A stretch of 64,000 nt of DNA, from positions 1 to 64,000 of the forward strand of contig NZ_PUIA01000085.1 in NCBI RefSeq assembly GCF_002967715.1. Reading direction: 5' to 3'. Below, one piece after another: positions 8,798 through 18,240 of this stretch; position 1 is the stretch's first letter; every line of letters starts with the position of its first letter. The stretch comes from Blastopirellula marina (GTDB lineage Bacteria; Planctomycetota; Planctomycetia; Pirellulales; Pirellulaceae). The translations under genes and the position numbers were made by a program. Below the pieces are notes generated by a model, which saw nothing but the letters and a program-made list of their open reading frames with translations, was not told the DNA's origin and ran no database searches.

Positions 8798-10792
8798 GTG
8801 TACCGCCTCATCCTTGTCTTTTCCTTGAGCTGCCTGCTGGTATCGCCGGCCTGGGCACGAGAATCGAAAATCGAACCTCAGCCGATCGGCAAGAAGATAG
8901 AAGGGTTCGAGCTGAAGGATTTCCGCGGCAAAACACACAAGCTCTCGGACTACGCCGCTAGTGACGTCGTCGTTCTGGCGTTTATTGGCTGTGAATGCCC
9001 CGTTGCCAAACGGTACACCGTCACCCTGGGCGAACTGGCCAACGAGTTCAAGGATCAGAAGGTCGCCATCCTGGCGGTCGATGCCAACCAGCACGACTCG
9101 ATCACCGAGATGGCCGCGTTTGCCCGGGTACACTCGCTGGAGATCCCTTTCCTGAAAGACCTGGCCAACCGACTGGCCGACCAGGTGGGTGCCGAGCGAA
9201 CGCCGGAAGTCGTGCTGTTGGATCAAGAGCGAACCATTCGTTATCGCGGCCGTATCGACGATCACTTCCAGGTGGGCAACATCCGCGATGGCTCTTCGCG
9301 TGATGACTTGAAAATCGCCATCCAGGAAGTTCTAGCTGGCAAGAAGGTCAGTGTGCCGGAAACCGATGCCGTCGGCTGCCATATCGGACGCATTCTGGAA
9401 GCGGACGAGAGTTCGGAAGTAACGTACTCGAACCAGATCGCGCGAATCTTCCAAAATCGCTGCGTCGAATGCCACCGCGAAAGCCAGATCGCTCCTTTCG
9501 CCCTGACCGACTACGACGAGGTGGTTGGCTGGGCCGAGATGATTGCTGAAGTGGTCGAAGATCAGCGGATGCCTCCCTGGCATGCCGATCCGAAGTACGG
9601 GCACTTTTCCAACGATCGCCATCTGAGCAAAGAAGAGAAAGACACCATCCTGAAGTGGGTTGAAGCAGGTGCCCCGGAAGGTGATTCGAAGCGGCTGCCC
9701 GAGCCGGTAAAGTATGTCGAAGGATGGACTTTGCCTGAGAAGCCAGAGCTGATCCTCGATATCACGAAGGAGCCTTACCAGGTTCCGGCCGAAGGGGAAG
9801 TCAAATACAAGTACTTCGTCACCGACCCTGGCTTCACCGAAGATAAGTGGATCAAGGGAGCGGAGTTGAAAGCCGGCAACCTGCAGGTCGTGCATCACAT
9901 TTTGTGCTTTGCGTTGCCGCCGGGTTCCGATGGCAGAGACCTGGAAGGAGGCGCTCGTGGTTTCCTGGTTGGCTATGTGCCGGGCAAGCTGGCCCGAAAC
10001 TACCCGGAAGGAATGGCCAAACGCATTCCGGCCGGCTCGCGGCTGGTGTTTCAGATGCACTACACGCCAATCGGTTCACCGCAGGAAGATCTCAGCCAGA
10101 TCGGTTTTAACTTCATGGACCCCAAGGACGTAAAGTACGAGGTGAAAACGACCAGCGCGGTGAATCATCGCATTGCGATTCCACCGGGGGACAACAACTT
10201 CAAAGTGGAAGCCAAGTCGAGGCCATCGCCGAGTGACGAAACGGTTATCCTCAGCTTCATGCCGCACATGCACCTGCGTGGCAAGGCGTTCCGCTATGTG
10301 GGGATCGACAATGATGGGACGGAAGAGATTCTGATCGACATTCCGGCGTACGACTTCAACTGGCAAACGGCCTACGAACTGGCTGAGCCCAAGAGGATGC
10401 CCAAGGGTTCGCATGTGCGAGCGATCGCCCACTACGACAACTCGAAAGAGAACATCTTCAACCCCGACCCAACCAAGACGGTGCGTTGGGGGGATCAGAC
10501 CTGGGACGAAATGATGATCGGCTACTTCGACGTTGCCGTGCCGGTCGATCCAGAGAGCCTGGCCCAGAAGGGGAAGCCAGGCGAAGTTCCGCAAGAGGTG
10601 ATCGACAAAGCCAACGAACTGATCACCAAGTTCGACGCTAACCTGGACGGCAAAGTCGATCGCGACGAAGTGCCAGAGAAGGGGCACAACGTCTTCGATC
10701 GACTCGATAGCAATTCCGACAAGACGGTGACCCGCCAGGAACTGATCGACATCTTCCACAAGTTCCCGGCCGTGATGCGATTGATTCGCTAA
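8798..10792 (+). CDS. Redoxin / cytochrome c / copper-monooxygenase-like / EF-hand fusion protein
   Basis: 664 aa from GTG 8798, signal peptide ~1-20 (LVSPAWA). Domains in order: thioredoxin-fold redoxin ~30-185 with GCECP (C65, C67); a c-type heme site CVECH at 222-226 inside a ~90-residue cytochrome-like domain ending WVEAGAPEG; a region resembling copper type II ascorbate-dependent monooxygenases, with HH (366-367), HY (421), MPHMHLRG (H490, H492) and H545; and a C-terminal EF-hand pair (DANLDGKVDRDE ~613-624; DSNSDKTVTRQE ~637-648). It is exported, so it probably acts in the periplasm, with heme, copper and calcium as possible cofactors. Substrate is unknown. No partner gene is adjacent on the same strand. 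Confidence 0.88.
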   Translation: MYRLILVFSLSCLLVSPAWARESKIEPQPIGKKIEGFELKDFRGKTHKLSDYAASDVVVLAFIGCECPVAKRYTVTLGELANEFKDQKVAILAVDANQHDSITEMAAFARVHSLEIPFLKDLANRLADQVGAERTPEVVLLDQERTIRYRGRIDDHFQVGNIRDGSSRDDLKIAIQEVLAGKKVSVPETDAVGCHIGRILEADESSEVTYSNQIARIFQNRCVECHRESQIAPFALTDYDEVVGWAEMIAEVVEDQRMPPWHADPKYGHFSNDRHLSKEEKDTILKWVEAGAPEGDSKRLPEPVKYVEGWTLPEKPELILDITKEPYQVPAEGEVKYKYFVTDPGFTEDKWIKGAELKAGNLQVVHHILCFALPPGSDGRDLEGGARGFLVGYVPGKLARNYPEGMAKRIPAGSRLVFQMHYTPIGSPQEDLSQIGFNFMDPKDVKYEVKTTSAVNHRIAIPPGDNNFKVEAKSRPSPSDETVILSFMPHMHLRGKAFRYVGIDNDGTEEILIDIPAYDFNWQTAYELAEPKRMPKGSHVRAIAHYDNSKENIFNPDPTKTVRWGDQTWDEMMIGYFDVAVPVDPESLAQKGKPGEVPQEVIDKANELITKFDANLDGKVDRDEVPEKGHNVFDRLDSNSDKTVTRQELIDIFHKFPAVMRLIR

Positions 10793-10813
10793 TCAGCCGA
10801 GCGGCCAATGCTT

Positions 10814-11254
10814 CTAGCAAGGTCCGTTTTGCGTTAGAACCTGCAGAAAGCGGCCCCCGTTGTCGTACCATCCTTGCCGTGTGAAGCGGGTCCACAGCAG
10901 GTCGGTCACCATGGATGCCCGCGTACCGTCTTCGGCTTCGAGGGTCAGGATCACGCGGCGATACGGGAGGGGATCGCGATGGAAGAAGTCGATTCCGCGC
11001 TCGGTGATATTCTTTCCCACGACGACGGTCGATAGTTCGTTCAGGGCCTGGCCTGAGGCATCGACCGGTGTCAGGTAGATCAAGTGCGGATACGGATAAC
11101 GGAAGTCGCGCCGCCGTTCGTTGGTGATCTTCTTGGGCAGAATCCGGCTGATCAGCTGACCTACCGTTGCACGCACTTTGGCTTCGCTCTCGTCGGAGCA
11201 ATTGGGAACCGTGGTGAATGCAAATTCAGTCGTGGTCAAAACGCCGCTTGCCAT
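10814..11254 (-). CDS. PilZ-like domain protein
   Basis: 146 aa. The central part fits a PilZ c-di-GMP receptor: ERRRDFRYPY near residue 47 supplies the arginine loop, and KNITERGIDFFH (~80-91) matches the [D/N]xSxxG strand with Thr in place of Ser; RQGWYDNGGRFL closes the barrel. If functional it would bind the product of diguanylate cyclases such as the one at 3575-5212. No membrane segment. It converges with the fusion gene, stop codons 21 nt apart. Assignment is from motif reading, so moderate. Confidence 0.65.
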   Translation of the reverse strand: MASGVLTTTEFAFTTVPNCSDESEAKVRATVGQLISRILPKKITNERRRDFRYPYPHLIYLTPVDASGQALNELSTVVVGKNITERGIDFFHRDPLPYRRVILTLEAEDGTRASMVTDLLWTRFTRQGWYDNGGRFLQVLTQNGPC

Positions 11255-11295
11255 GGATTCAACCTGAAGAGTAGCGAGACAAAAAAGAGAAGTAG

Positions 11296-11319
11296 CTCGT
11301 GAAGCAGGCAGCTCACGAG
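11296..11319. other. Short inverted repeat upstream of the PilZ-like gene
   Basis: CTCGTGA (11296-11302) and TCACGAG (11313-11319) are perfect 7-bp arms with a 10-nt loop, about 40-65 nt upstream of the start codon at 11254. It could be an operator or a leader hairpin. The rest of the 11255-11511 interval shows nothing I can name. Confidence 0.35.
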
Positions 11320-11511
11320 GTTGTACGCGGAAAAGGAGGAGGTTCCAGCCAGCAGCGGTGAGCCGAACAGACGGAATAACCGATCCGCGCGGACCTTCCT
11401 CACCAAGCTTGCCTGAGAACTAATGAAATAAATAGGTCATGATTCGACGATGGGCAAACGAAAATACCCCTAATGCGGCGAGAATGCTGCGAATCCCAAC
11501 CGTTTCAGCGG

Positions 11512-12621
11512 TTAGCCGGCGGTCAGCTGGCGATACTGGCGACGCAGTTGGGCGACGGCCAGGGGGTCGTTCTCATGCGCTGAGATAGCCAGACGCAGGG
11601 CATTCTTCGCTTCGAGCCAATCGCCGCGGCTGGCCGCGTCTTGAATCCACTGCTGATAGATCGAACGCACCGAGTGGCGGCTGTTCGCCGGATCGGTTTG
11701 CGTTTGCAGCAGGCGAAGCGATTCCGAGTAACGTCCCTGGTGGCACCACTGATCAATCACGGCGTCGACGATCTTACTGCGGTTCCCTTCCAGGTCAGGG
11801 TCATGCGGACGCTGCGACTCCATTCGCTCGAGGATCTCGAGCGCCGTTTGGCAGTCCTTCTGCGTGATGCAGGCCACGGCCCAGTTGTTCAGGATCGCAC
11901 TCCGGTTCCGCAATGCCGCTTCGTCTTGCGGGTCTAACGACAACGCGAAGTTGAGGTACTGGATCGCGCCAGGATAGTCTCCTTGCGCCGCGGACTGGCT
12001 GGCTTTGTTGTAGGGGATCTTTGCGGCCAGACCGCGCGCGGACAGCGTACGCGCTTCGCTGGCCGCTTGGACGGCGGGGGATTGATCTTGATCGTGCGGT
12101 TCCAGCAGAAACCAGGTCGGACAGGTCGTTTCGATATCCAACTCTGGGCGGCTCAACAGGCGGCACCAGACGTGCCCTCGGGTTTGCATCGCCACGGTAG
12201 GCAAGCCTGCTCGGTCGCTGAGAATTTGAAACAGGATCGTCGCGGAAACGCAGTTGTAGTTACCTTCGACCAGTGCGGTGCTGAGTGCGTTCTGGTCTTC
12301 GTCGTACTTGCCGGTCAGCAGACGATCGTGCATCGACTGAAAGACCCAAGCGGCCCGCTCGGCGATGGTGTAGCGTCCCCACTGTTTCGGAAGGTTGTCT
12401 TCCATCCACTTCAGGTGCGTGGCCAGGCGATCCTGAGCCGCGGAACGATCGGCTTCGCTGAGGTTGCCTTCAGCGGCCCAGGCCATTTCCAGCAGGGTAG
12501 CGGGACGACTGGCTGCGGCGCGGCGCTGTAATGTTGGCAACGAGGCGACCGTCATGATCACCAGGTACAACAGAATCAGCATCCAAAGGACGCGGTCAGA
12601 TTCCTTCCAAATTCGAAGCAT
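11512..12621 (-). CDS. Transglutaminase-like / TPR membrane-anchored protein
   Basis: 369 aa from ATG 12621; upstream in-frame ATGs (12789) would add a 56-residue segment without family logic. A single membrane anchor lies at ~12-30 (VLWMLILLYLVIMTVASL). The middle resembles SirB1/transglutaminase-like domains: ALVEGNYNCVSATILFQIL holds the candidate catalytic cysteine and RGHVWCRL the histidine. The C-terminal half carries TPR-like repeats (GDYPGAIQYLNFALSLDPQD). Such proteins may process or bind peptides at the membrane; the substrate is unknown. It is transcribed away from tRNA-Gly. Confidence 0.75.
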   Translation of the reverse strand: MLRIWKESDRVLWMLILLYLVIMTVASLPTLQRRAAASRPATLLEMAWAAEGNLSEADRSAAQDRLATHLKWMEDNLPKQWGRYTIAERAAWVFQSMHDRLLTGKYDEDQNALSTALVEGNYNCVSATILFQILSDRAGLPTVAMQTRGHVWCRLLSRPELDIETTCPTWFLLEPHDQDQSPAVQAASEARTLSARGLAAKIPYNKASQSAAQGDYPGAIQYLNFALSLDPQDEAALRNRSAILNNWAVACITQKDCQTALEILERMESQRPHDPDLEGNRSKIVDAVIDQWCHQGRYSESLRLLQTQTDPANSRHSVRSIYQQWIQDAASRGDWLEAKNALRLAISAHENDPLAVAQLRRQYRQLTAG

Positions 12622-12875
12622 ACCGTCACCGGCCGGGATTTGGTTCTCGGGAGAGTTTCCCAATTGTGCGCGCTGGCTGGCGGCAGGCAGTTGGCGATGC
12701 TGTTTTTTTTCCACACGCAGGCATTGCCCAAACGGCAAAGCCCAGTAAACCGGCACGACCCGATCGCATTGCCCCATGCGGACGATCAAATGCTGGTCAC
12801 TTGCACCGAGTTTAAATTCGCCATGGCCGATCCTTGCTCCGCATTTTCCCCACGTTATATTTAGAGGTACGCCTT

Positions 12876-12946
12876 GCGGGTGTAGCTCAATGGTAGAGCC
12901 CTAGCTTCCCAAGCTAGTTACGAGGGTTCGATTCCCTTCACCCGCT
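12876..12946 (+). tRNA. tRNA-Gly (anticodon CCC)
   Basis: 71 nt without encoded CCA. Acceptor stem GCGGGTG/CACCCGC, D-arm AGCTCAATGGTAGAGC, anticodon stem CTAGC/GCTAG around loop TTCCCAA (anticodon CCC, reads GGG), T-arm GAGGGTTCGATTCCCTT, discriminator T. An intrinsic terminator follows within 10 nt. Confidence 0.97.
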
Positions 12947-12955
12947 CTGGAAATG

Positions 12956-12993
12956 AAAACGCCGCGTAGGAATTACCTTTCGCGGCGTTTTTT
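12956..12993 (+). terminator. Intrinsic terminator of tRNA-Gly
   Basis: Arms AAAACGCCGCG (12956-12966) and CGCGGCGTTTT (12981-12991) with a 14-nt loop, followed by a T-run. Placed just after the tRNA. Confidence 0.9.
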
Positions 12994-13069
12994 GTTTCGA
13001 AGGCCTTTCCCAGGTACGATAGAACCTTCCCAGCATCTCGTCCCTTGAAGTTTTCACCGGTGAATCGCC

Positions 13070-13996
13070 ATGCTTGCTCGCACCCCTGCTCTGCTGTTGT
13101 TTGCTTTCGTGTTGTTTGCGTCGTCGCTGGCAACCGCCCAGGAAGCGGTGGACGTTTACATTCTTTCCGGTCAGTCGAACATGGCCGGCAGTGGTACCAA
13201 GTCGCAGATGCCGGAGAAGTGGCAAACGCCGCTGCCGTCGGTCCAATACTGGGACGGCAAGCAGTTTGTCGACTTCGATCCGATGAAGTTGAATGTCAAC
13301 GGTAACGGCAACGGACGCTTTGGACCGGAAGTTGGTTTCGCAAGCACGATGGCCTCGCTTCAGCCGGGTAAGAAGATTTACATCGTTAAGTTCGCGCTGA
13401 GTGGTCAGCCGCTGCATGCGGGCTTCAACGGAGGGAATTGGATGGGGGAAGCACCGGGGCCCAATCGAGCGACCTTCTACCCGGGCACCTCGCCCGAAGA
13501 TCCGAACATGGGCAAGCACTACATCCGTCTACGAGAGCAGTTCACCAAGGCCTTTGATGCTTTGAAAGAAGCCGGACTGAATCCGCAGCTGAAGGGAATT
13601 GCCTGGATGCAAGGGGAAGCGGATGCCAAGCAGGAAATTTCGGCCACGACCTACGATCAGTCGATCGCGCTGCTCAAGTCGCGAATGGAAGAGGACTGCC
13701 ACAGCGGGCCGGTCCCGTTTGCCATGGGACAGGTTCTACCCAACATCCCATGGATGGAACGCTTCACGCATCGGAACGAGATCCGCAAAGCCCAGGCCGA
13801 TGCCGACATGCGCAGCGGATCAGAGCTGGCCATTCTCGGCGTGTGGAACGTTCCGACCGATGGCATGCCGCTGCTAGCAGATACGGTGCACTACGACACG
13901 ACCGGCCAGTTGATGCTGGGGACTTCCTTCGCGCTGGGGGTTCTGGAAGCAGCGAACCAAATGAAGATGCTCTCGGCCGGGGACGATCCTGAATAA
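13070..13996 (+). CDS. SASA-domain (sialate O-acetylesterase-like) esterase, secreted
   Basis: 308 aa with signal peptide (LLLFAFVLFASSLATAQ). The SGNH/SASA fold is marked by YILSGQSNMAGSG (nucleophile serine, ~29-41), the block GIAWMQGEADAK (~170-181) and a C-terminal DTVHYDTTG carrying the Asp-x-x-His pair. Family members remove acetyl groups from carbohydrates (CE6/sialate-type). A second member is at 49873. Substrate here is not evident. It lies alone between tRNA-Gly and the ABC exporter, on the same strand as both. Confidence 0.88.
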   Translation: MLARTPALLLFAFVLFASSLATAQEAVDVYILSGQSNMAGSGTKSQMPEKWQTPLPSVQYWDGKQFVDFDPMKLNVNGNGNGRFGPEVGFASTMASLQPGKKIYIVKFALSGQPLHAGFNGGNWMGEAPGPNRATFYPGTSPEDPNMGKHYIRLREQFTKAFDALKEAGLNPQLKGIAWMQGEADAKQEISATTYDQSIALLKSRMEEDCHSGPVPFAMGQVLPNIPWMERFTHRNEIRKAQADADMRSGSELAILGVWNVPTDGMPLLADTVHYDTTGQLMLGTSFALGVLEAANQMKMLSAGDDPE

Positions 13997-14202
13997 TCTT
14001 TGCTAGCACCAGGTGGAATTCGCCTGCTTCGCCTGACTGATATTGCTGGCAACCGCGAATCGTTGTAGCTTTCGTCGGTTCCCAATTCGCCGTGACGGTA
14101 CTGCGCAATGGATGTGCGTTTACGACGGCGAGATTCCCAAGGGCACACCGCGTTGCAAATGCTTCCTGGTGTGCTACTTACCGAGATTGCACGACCCGAA
14201 GC

Positions 14203-16233
14203 ATGAAGTATCTGCTGCTCGCGATTCGCCACTGTGTTTCCCATTACCGCTGGTCCATCGTTGGTTCGATCATCTGCTCGTTGATGGTGGGCTTTCTGTG
14301 GGGCGCGAATATCGGTGCCGTCTATCCGTTCGCCGAAATCATTTTCGACGGCCAAAGTCTGCACCAATGGGCCGAGCGCGAGACAGTCAACTGTAAAGAA
14401 CAGATTGCCCATCTCCGCAAGAAAATCGACGGCTACGACGAAGAGATCGCCAAAACGGACGATCCCGTCAAGCGAGCAGAAATCAATCGACATCTGCGCC
14501 GCGACGATAGCGCGATGAATGGCTGGGAAGACAAGCTGGCCAACATCGAGAAATCGCAGCCGTGGATCGACGCCTATGCGCCCGAAACCCCGTTCAATAC
14601 GCTGCTGTTATTGGTCGGCTTCCTACTGGTGGGCACCCTGGTCAAAGGGGTGTTCCTCTCGTTGAGTATGATGCTCGTGGCCCGGGCTACGCAGCTAACG
14701 ACCCTCGATCTAAAGCACCAGGTATTCGATAAGCTGCTTGATATTCGCCTGGGTAAATCCAACATCTCGACCGGCGATTCGACAACCCGCATGAACGGGG
14801 ACGTCGGTTCGATCGGTGCCGCACTCGAAATCCTGTTCGGTAAAACCATTCGCGAACCGGTCAAAATGTTTGCCTGCCTGGCCGGTGCCGCCTATATCAA
14901 CTGGCGACTGTTGATTCTCTCGCTGCTGATCGCTCCGATTGCGGCGTTCGTGCTGTATAAGCTTGCCCGCACGATCAAAGAACTGAACAAGTCTTCGATC
15001 CTGATTCAGGCCCGCATTACCGGTTTCTTCCTGCAAGTGATGAATGGCTACTACGTGGTGAAAGCGTACGGCACCGAAGATTACGAACGCAAACGCTTTG
15101 AAGCCAAGTCGCGTGAAGCGTATTGGGAACGGGTCAAAATCCAGTTCTTCAACTCGATGGTCCGCGTTAACAACGAAGTGCTGGGTCTGGGCATGGTGTG
15201 CCTGTCGATGATTGCTGGTGGCTACCTGGTGCTGAATCAGGAGACGCAGATCTTTGGTATTCCTCTAGCGGATAAGCCAATGGAACTGGGTTCGATCCTC
15301 GCTTTTTATGCCTTCCTGATTGGCTGCACCGATCCGCTGCGAAAGCTGGGGGACGTGTTTGGATCGATCCAGGCCGGTATCGCTGCTTCGGAAATGGTCT
15401 ATCCACTGCTGCAGCAGGAACTGCCGATTCAAGATCCACAGCGTCCTGTTTCGATCGATAGTGTTGGCCGTGACATCACGTTCAAAGAAGTTCAGTTCTG
15501 CTATGTTGCCAAGACGCCGGTGCTGAAAAACCTGGACCTGACCATTCACCAAGGCGAGACCGTAGCGATTGTCGGCCCTAACGGCTGCGGCAAGAGCACG
15601 CTGATCAACTTGCTGATGCGATTCTACGATCCGGATCTGGGGACGGTGGAAATCGGTGGGACCGACATTCGCCAGTTCCGCCAGCACGACCTGCGATCGC
15701 AGATTGCCTTGGTGACGCAGTCGACCGTTTTGTTCGACGAGTCGATCCTCGAAAACATTCGCTACAGCCGCATGGACGCCACCGATGAAGAGGTGCTCAA
15801 AGCGGCCAAGCTCGCGTACGTCGATCAGTTTGTCCAGACGCACATGAGCAACGGATACGATACGCTGTGCGGCGATAGCGGCTCGAACCTATCAGGCGGG
15901 CAGCGTCAACGGATCTCGATTGCCCGGGCCCTGCTGCGTGACCCTGATATCATCATCATGGACGAGGCGACCAGCCAGATCGACCTGGACAGCGAACGCC
16001 TGATTCACGAGAGCCTGAAGAACTGCATCGCCGGTCGAACGGCCATTCTCATCACGCACCGAGCCAGCACGCTGCAACTTGCCGACCGCATCATCGTGAT
16101 GAATCACGGCCAGATCGAAGCGGCAGGAACGCACGAAGAGCTGATCCAAACCAGCAGCACCTACTGCCGACTGTACGTCGAAGACGAGTCAGAAAACGGG
16201 GAAGCGAACTCTCAGAAGCGTTCGGCCGCGTAG
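14203..16233 (+). CDS. ABC exporter, fused permease-ATPase (MsbA/lipid-multidrug type)
   Basis: 676 aa from ATG 14203 (MKYLLLAIRHC); an upstream in-frame ATG at 14092 adds a segment with no membrane logic. The N-terminal permease has about six membrane segments (e.g. SIVGSIICSLMVGFLWGANI, LLLLVGFLLVGTLVKGVF) with a charged ~70-residue loop (CKEQIAHLRKKIDGYDEE) after the first, longer than in typical MsbA. The ATPase has Walker A GPNGCGKST (~458), Q-loop VTQSTVLF, signature LSGGQRQR (~562), Walker B IIIMDEAT and the H-loop ITHRAS. It would act as a homodimer exporting a lipid or hydrophobic compound. Ends at a strong terminator. Confidence 0.93.
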   Translation: MKYLLLAIRHCVSHYRWSIVGSIICSLMVGFLWGANIGAVYPFAEIIFDGQSLHQWAERETVNCKEQIAHLRKKIDGYDEEIAKTDDPVKRAEINRHLRRDDSAMNGWEDKLANIEKSQPWIDAYAPETPFNTLLLLVGFLLVGTLVKGVFLSLSMMLVARATQLTTLDLKHQVFDKLLDIRLGKSNISTGDSTTRMNGDVGSIGAALEILFGKTIREPVKMFACLAGAAYINWRLLILSLLIAPIAAFVLYKLARTIKELNKSSILIQARITGFFLQVMNGYYVVKAYGTEDYERKRFEAKSREAYWERVKIQFFNSMVRVNNEVLGLGMVCLSMIAGGYLVLNQETQIFGIPLADKPMELGSILAFYAFLIGCTDPLRKLGDVFGSIQAGIAASEMVYPLLQQELPIQDPQRPVSIDSVGRDITFKEVQFCYVAKTPVLKNLDLTIHQGETVAIVGPNGCGKSTLINLLMRFYDPDLGTVEIGGTDIRQFRQHDLRSQIALVTQSTVLFDESILENIRYSRMDATDEEVLKAAKLAYVDQFVQTHMSNGYDTLCGDSGSNLSGGQRQRISIARALLRDPDIIIMDEATSQIDLDSERLIHESLKNCIAGRTAILITHRASTLQLADRIIVMNHGQIEAAGTHEELIQTSSTYCRLYVEDESENGEANSQKRSAA

Positions 16234-16260
16234 CGATGGGCCTCGATCCCAATTGTTAAG

Positions 16261-16289
16261 AAAGCGACTCGTATCGAGTCGCTTTTTTT
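16261..16289 (+). terminator. Intrinsic terminator after the ABC exporter
   Basis: AAAGCGACTCG, loop TAT, CGAGTCGCTTT followed by T-run; near-perfect 11-bp stem 28 nt after the stop codon. Confidence 0.95.
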
Positions 16290-16382
16290 GTGCCCACGGT
16301 CACTTTTTGCCTTGGCTAGGTTAAACTAATAGGAATACTTTCCAGTATTCTCTCCTTCCCTCCACACCATAGGTAATACCCA

Positions 16383-16859
16383 ATGCCGTTCCACCTTCAT
16401 GCCAAGATTCTAATGCTTCTGCTTGTCAGTTCGTTCGCCATGTCTTTGGGATGTGGTAGCGAAGTTGCCGACGATCGTCCTGCTCGAGCCAAGGTGACCG
16501 GAAAGGTCATGCTCAATGGCGCACCGGTCGAGAACGCTCGCATTCAGTTCCATGCGGTCAATAAATCGCAGGGAGCCATCGGCCAAACAACCGCCGACGG
16601 CACATTCACCGTCACGACCTACGTTGCCGGCGACGGTGCGTTGCCAGGCGACTACGTGGTTACCATCAGCAAAGTCGAAGTCCAAGACGGGCTGAGTGAA
16701 GACGAGAAACTGAAGATGCAGGAGATGGGTCGCCCGGTCCCCCCTCCGAAGACGAAAGAACACATGCCACCGCAATACACCAAGAGCACGGCATCGCCGC
16801 TGAAAGTCACCGTCAAGGCCGGTGAAGAAAACCACTTTGACTTTGACGTGAAGAAGTAG
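16383..16859 (+). CDS. Small lipoprotein with carboxypeptidase-regulatory-like beta domain
   Basis: 158 aa. Lipoprotein signal LMLLLVSSFAMSLGC ends in lipobox SLGC. The mature part starts with VTGKVMLNGAPVENARIQF, followed by GQTTADGTFTVTTYV and PGDYVVTISK: the pattern of a transthyretin-like/CarboxypepD_reg beta sandwich. Many planctomycete genomes carry such lipoproteins next to DUF1559 genes, as here (convergent gene at 16948), suggesting a shared cell-surface role, though function is unknown. A bidirectional terminator separates the two. Confidence 0.85.
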   Translation: MPFHLHAKILMLLLVSSFAMSLGCGSEVADDRPARAKVTGKVMLNGAPVENARIQFHAVNKSQGAIGQTTADGTFTVTTYVAGDGALPGDYVVTISKVEVQDGLSEDEKLKMQEMGRPVPPPKTKEHMPPQYTKSTASPLKVTVKAGEENHFDFDVKK

Positions 16860-16885
16860 CATCTTCCGCCTTCGACAAGAACATG

Positions 16886-16918
16886 AAAAAGGCCTCTCGC
16901 ATCACGAGAGGCCTTTTT
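16886..16918. terminator. Bidirectional terminator between convergent genes
   Basis: AAAAAGGCCTCTCG (16886-16899) pairs perfectly with CGAGAGGCCTTTTT (16905-16918), with A/T tracts on both sides, so it can end both the lipoprotein (+) and the DUF1559 gene (-). Confidence 0.93.
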
Positions 16919-16947
16919 GCTTTTACGTATGAAGTGATTCAGTCGCC

Positions 16948-18033
16948 TTACGGGATCTGAACGCTTTCACCACCGTCGCGGCTACCGATTGCACCCCAAA
17001 CACCGTAAGGGCTAATACCGCTGTTAACCGGAGCAGCACCGGTGTTACCGGTATCGATCGTCTCAGGAATGAAGCTCACCGAGGCATCACCGAAGGCCAC
17101 CAGAACACCGCCTGGGTGCTGGCTGGAAGGAGGCAGAACGGCATCGGTCGCATTGTCGTTTCCGTCGTTACCACATGCTGGGGCGTTCGGCGGAAGGATG
17201 GTGTTGAAGCCGATATGCGAGGCGGAACCGTGATCGTAACGACCGGCCCAGTTCTGGACCGTTGCCGACGAAATAAACTGACGGCGATTGTTAGGATCGA
17301 CTGCGTTGTAGCATTCGTTCGGAGCGGTCAAAGGATTGTAACCCGGCGAGGCGATACCACGTCCGATCAACTGCTTGTTGGTCACACCGTACAGGCGTTC
17401 GGAAAGCATGGCAGTGTTCGACGTACCGTCAGTGATGCTGGCGAAGGTGATCTTGGCCTTGAGGTTACCGAAGATACCACGCGATTCGTTGACGTCGTTC
17501 ACACCGCGAGTACCACCGCTGTCGATCGAGTCGCCAACGCTGAACATGTAGTTGGTGGCACCACGCCCGGTGGCCGAGGCGGCGTCGCCGTCCGATGGAC
17601 ACTTAAGCGAAGCGATCTGCACCGAGTAAGGGGTGTAATTGCCAGCGGTACCGTCCCATGGGCATGGCCCCCAAGCAGGATAGCTCGTGCTGTTGAAAGT
17701 CGATGCGGTCGACCATTGATCGTACAGTGCGTTCTGTTCAAAGAACGGCAACAAACGCATCCAGCCAGAACCGAATGACCCATTCTTCACCGTGCAGTCT
17801 GCACCTTGATCGGTACCGGCACGCTTTGGAGGGAAGGCCAAGTGGATGTCGGCGTAGTTGTGCACCGACAACGCCAATTGCTTCAAATTGTTCGTGCACT
17901 GCATGCGGCGAGCCGCTTCGCGGGCTTGTTGGACGGCAGGCAGAAGCAGCGCGATCAAGACACCGATGATCGCAATCACGACCAACAGTTCGACCAGGGT
18001 GAATGCGCGCGGATTCCCACGATAGGGTTTCAT
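16948..18033 (-). CDS. DUF1559 protein with type IV pilin-like N-terminal leader
   Basis: 361 aa from ATG 18033 (AAGGA ribosome site ~10 nt upstream). The leader [18 protein letters not shown] is a class III prepilin signal: cleavage after Ala/Gly before F, with E at +5, then a hydrophobic helix and [15 protein letters not shown]. Such DUF1559 proteins are massively expanded in planctomycetes; one role proposed is pseudopilins or surface/crateriform fibres. The family's C-terminal H-x9-DG signature appears as [17 protein letters not shown], with DA instead of DG. The 150 bp upstream are AT-rich and probably hold its promoter. Confidence 0.95.
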   Translation of the reverse strand: MKPYRGNPRAFTLVELLVVIAIIGVLIALLLPAVQQAREAARRMQCTNNLKQLALSVHNYADIHLAFPPKRAGTDQGADCTVKNGSFGSGWMRLLPFFEQNALYDQWSTASTFNSTSYPAWGPCPWDGTAGNYTPYSVQIASLKCPSDGDAASATGRGATNYMFSVGDSIDSGGTRGVNDVNESRGIFGNLKAKITFASITDGTSNTAMLSERLYGVTNKQLIGRGIASPGYNPLTAPNECYNAVDPNNRRQFISSATVQNWAGRYDHGSASHIGFNTILPPNAPACGNDGNDNATDAVLPPSSQHPGGVLVAFGDASVSFIPETIDTGNTGAAPVNSGISPYGVWGAIGSRDGGESVQIP

Positions 18034-18240
18034 AGCCAAGTGTTCCTTAGAGTAATGGGGAGGGAGTTCCTGTGGTGCTGGCTGCATTAGGAGGGATTAA
18101 TAATGCACAAGCCAACCTAGATATTATAACGCAACGAGTAAACTAAGGATAAATAAAGAAACTTTTCTTTAGAAATTAGCTTCACAAACAGGGGGCCAAT
18201 CACCCCTCCCAAGAGCAGGTAGCTCTGTTTTTCCTACCAG

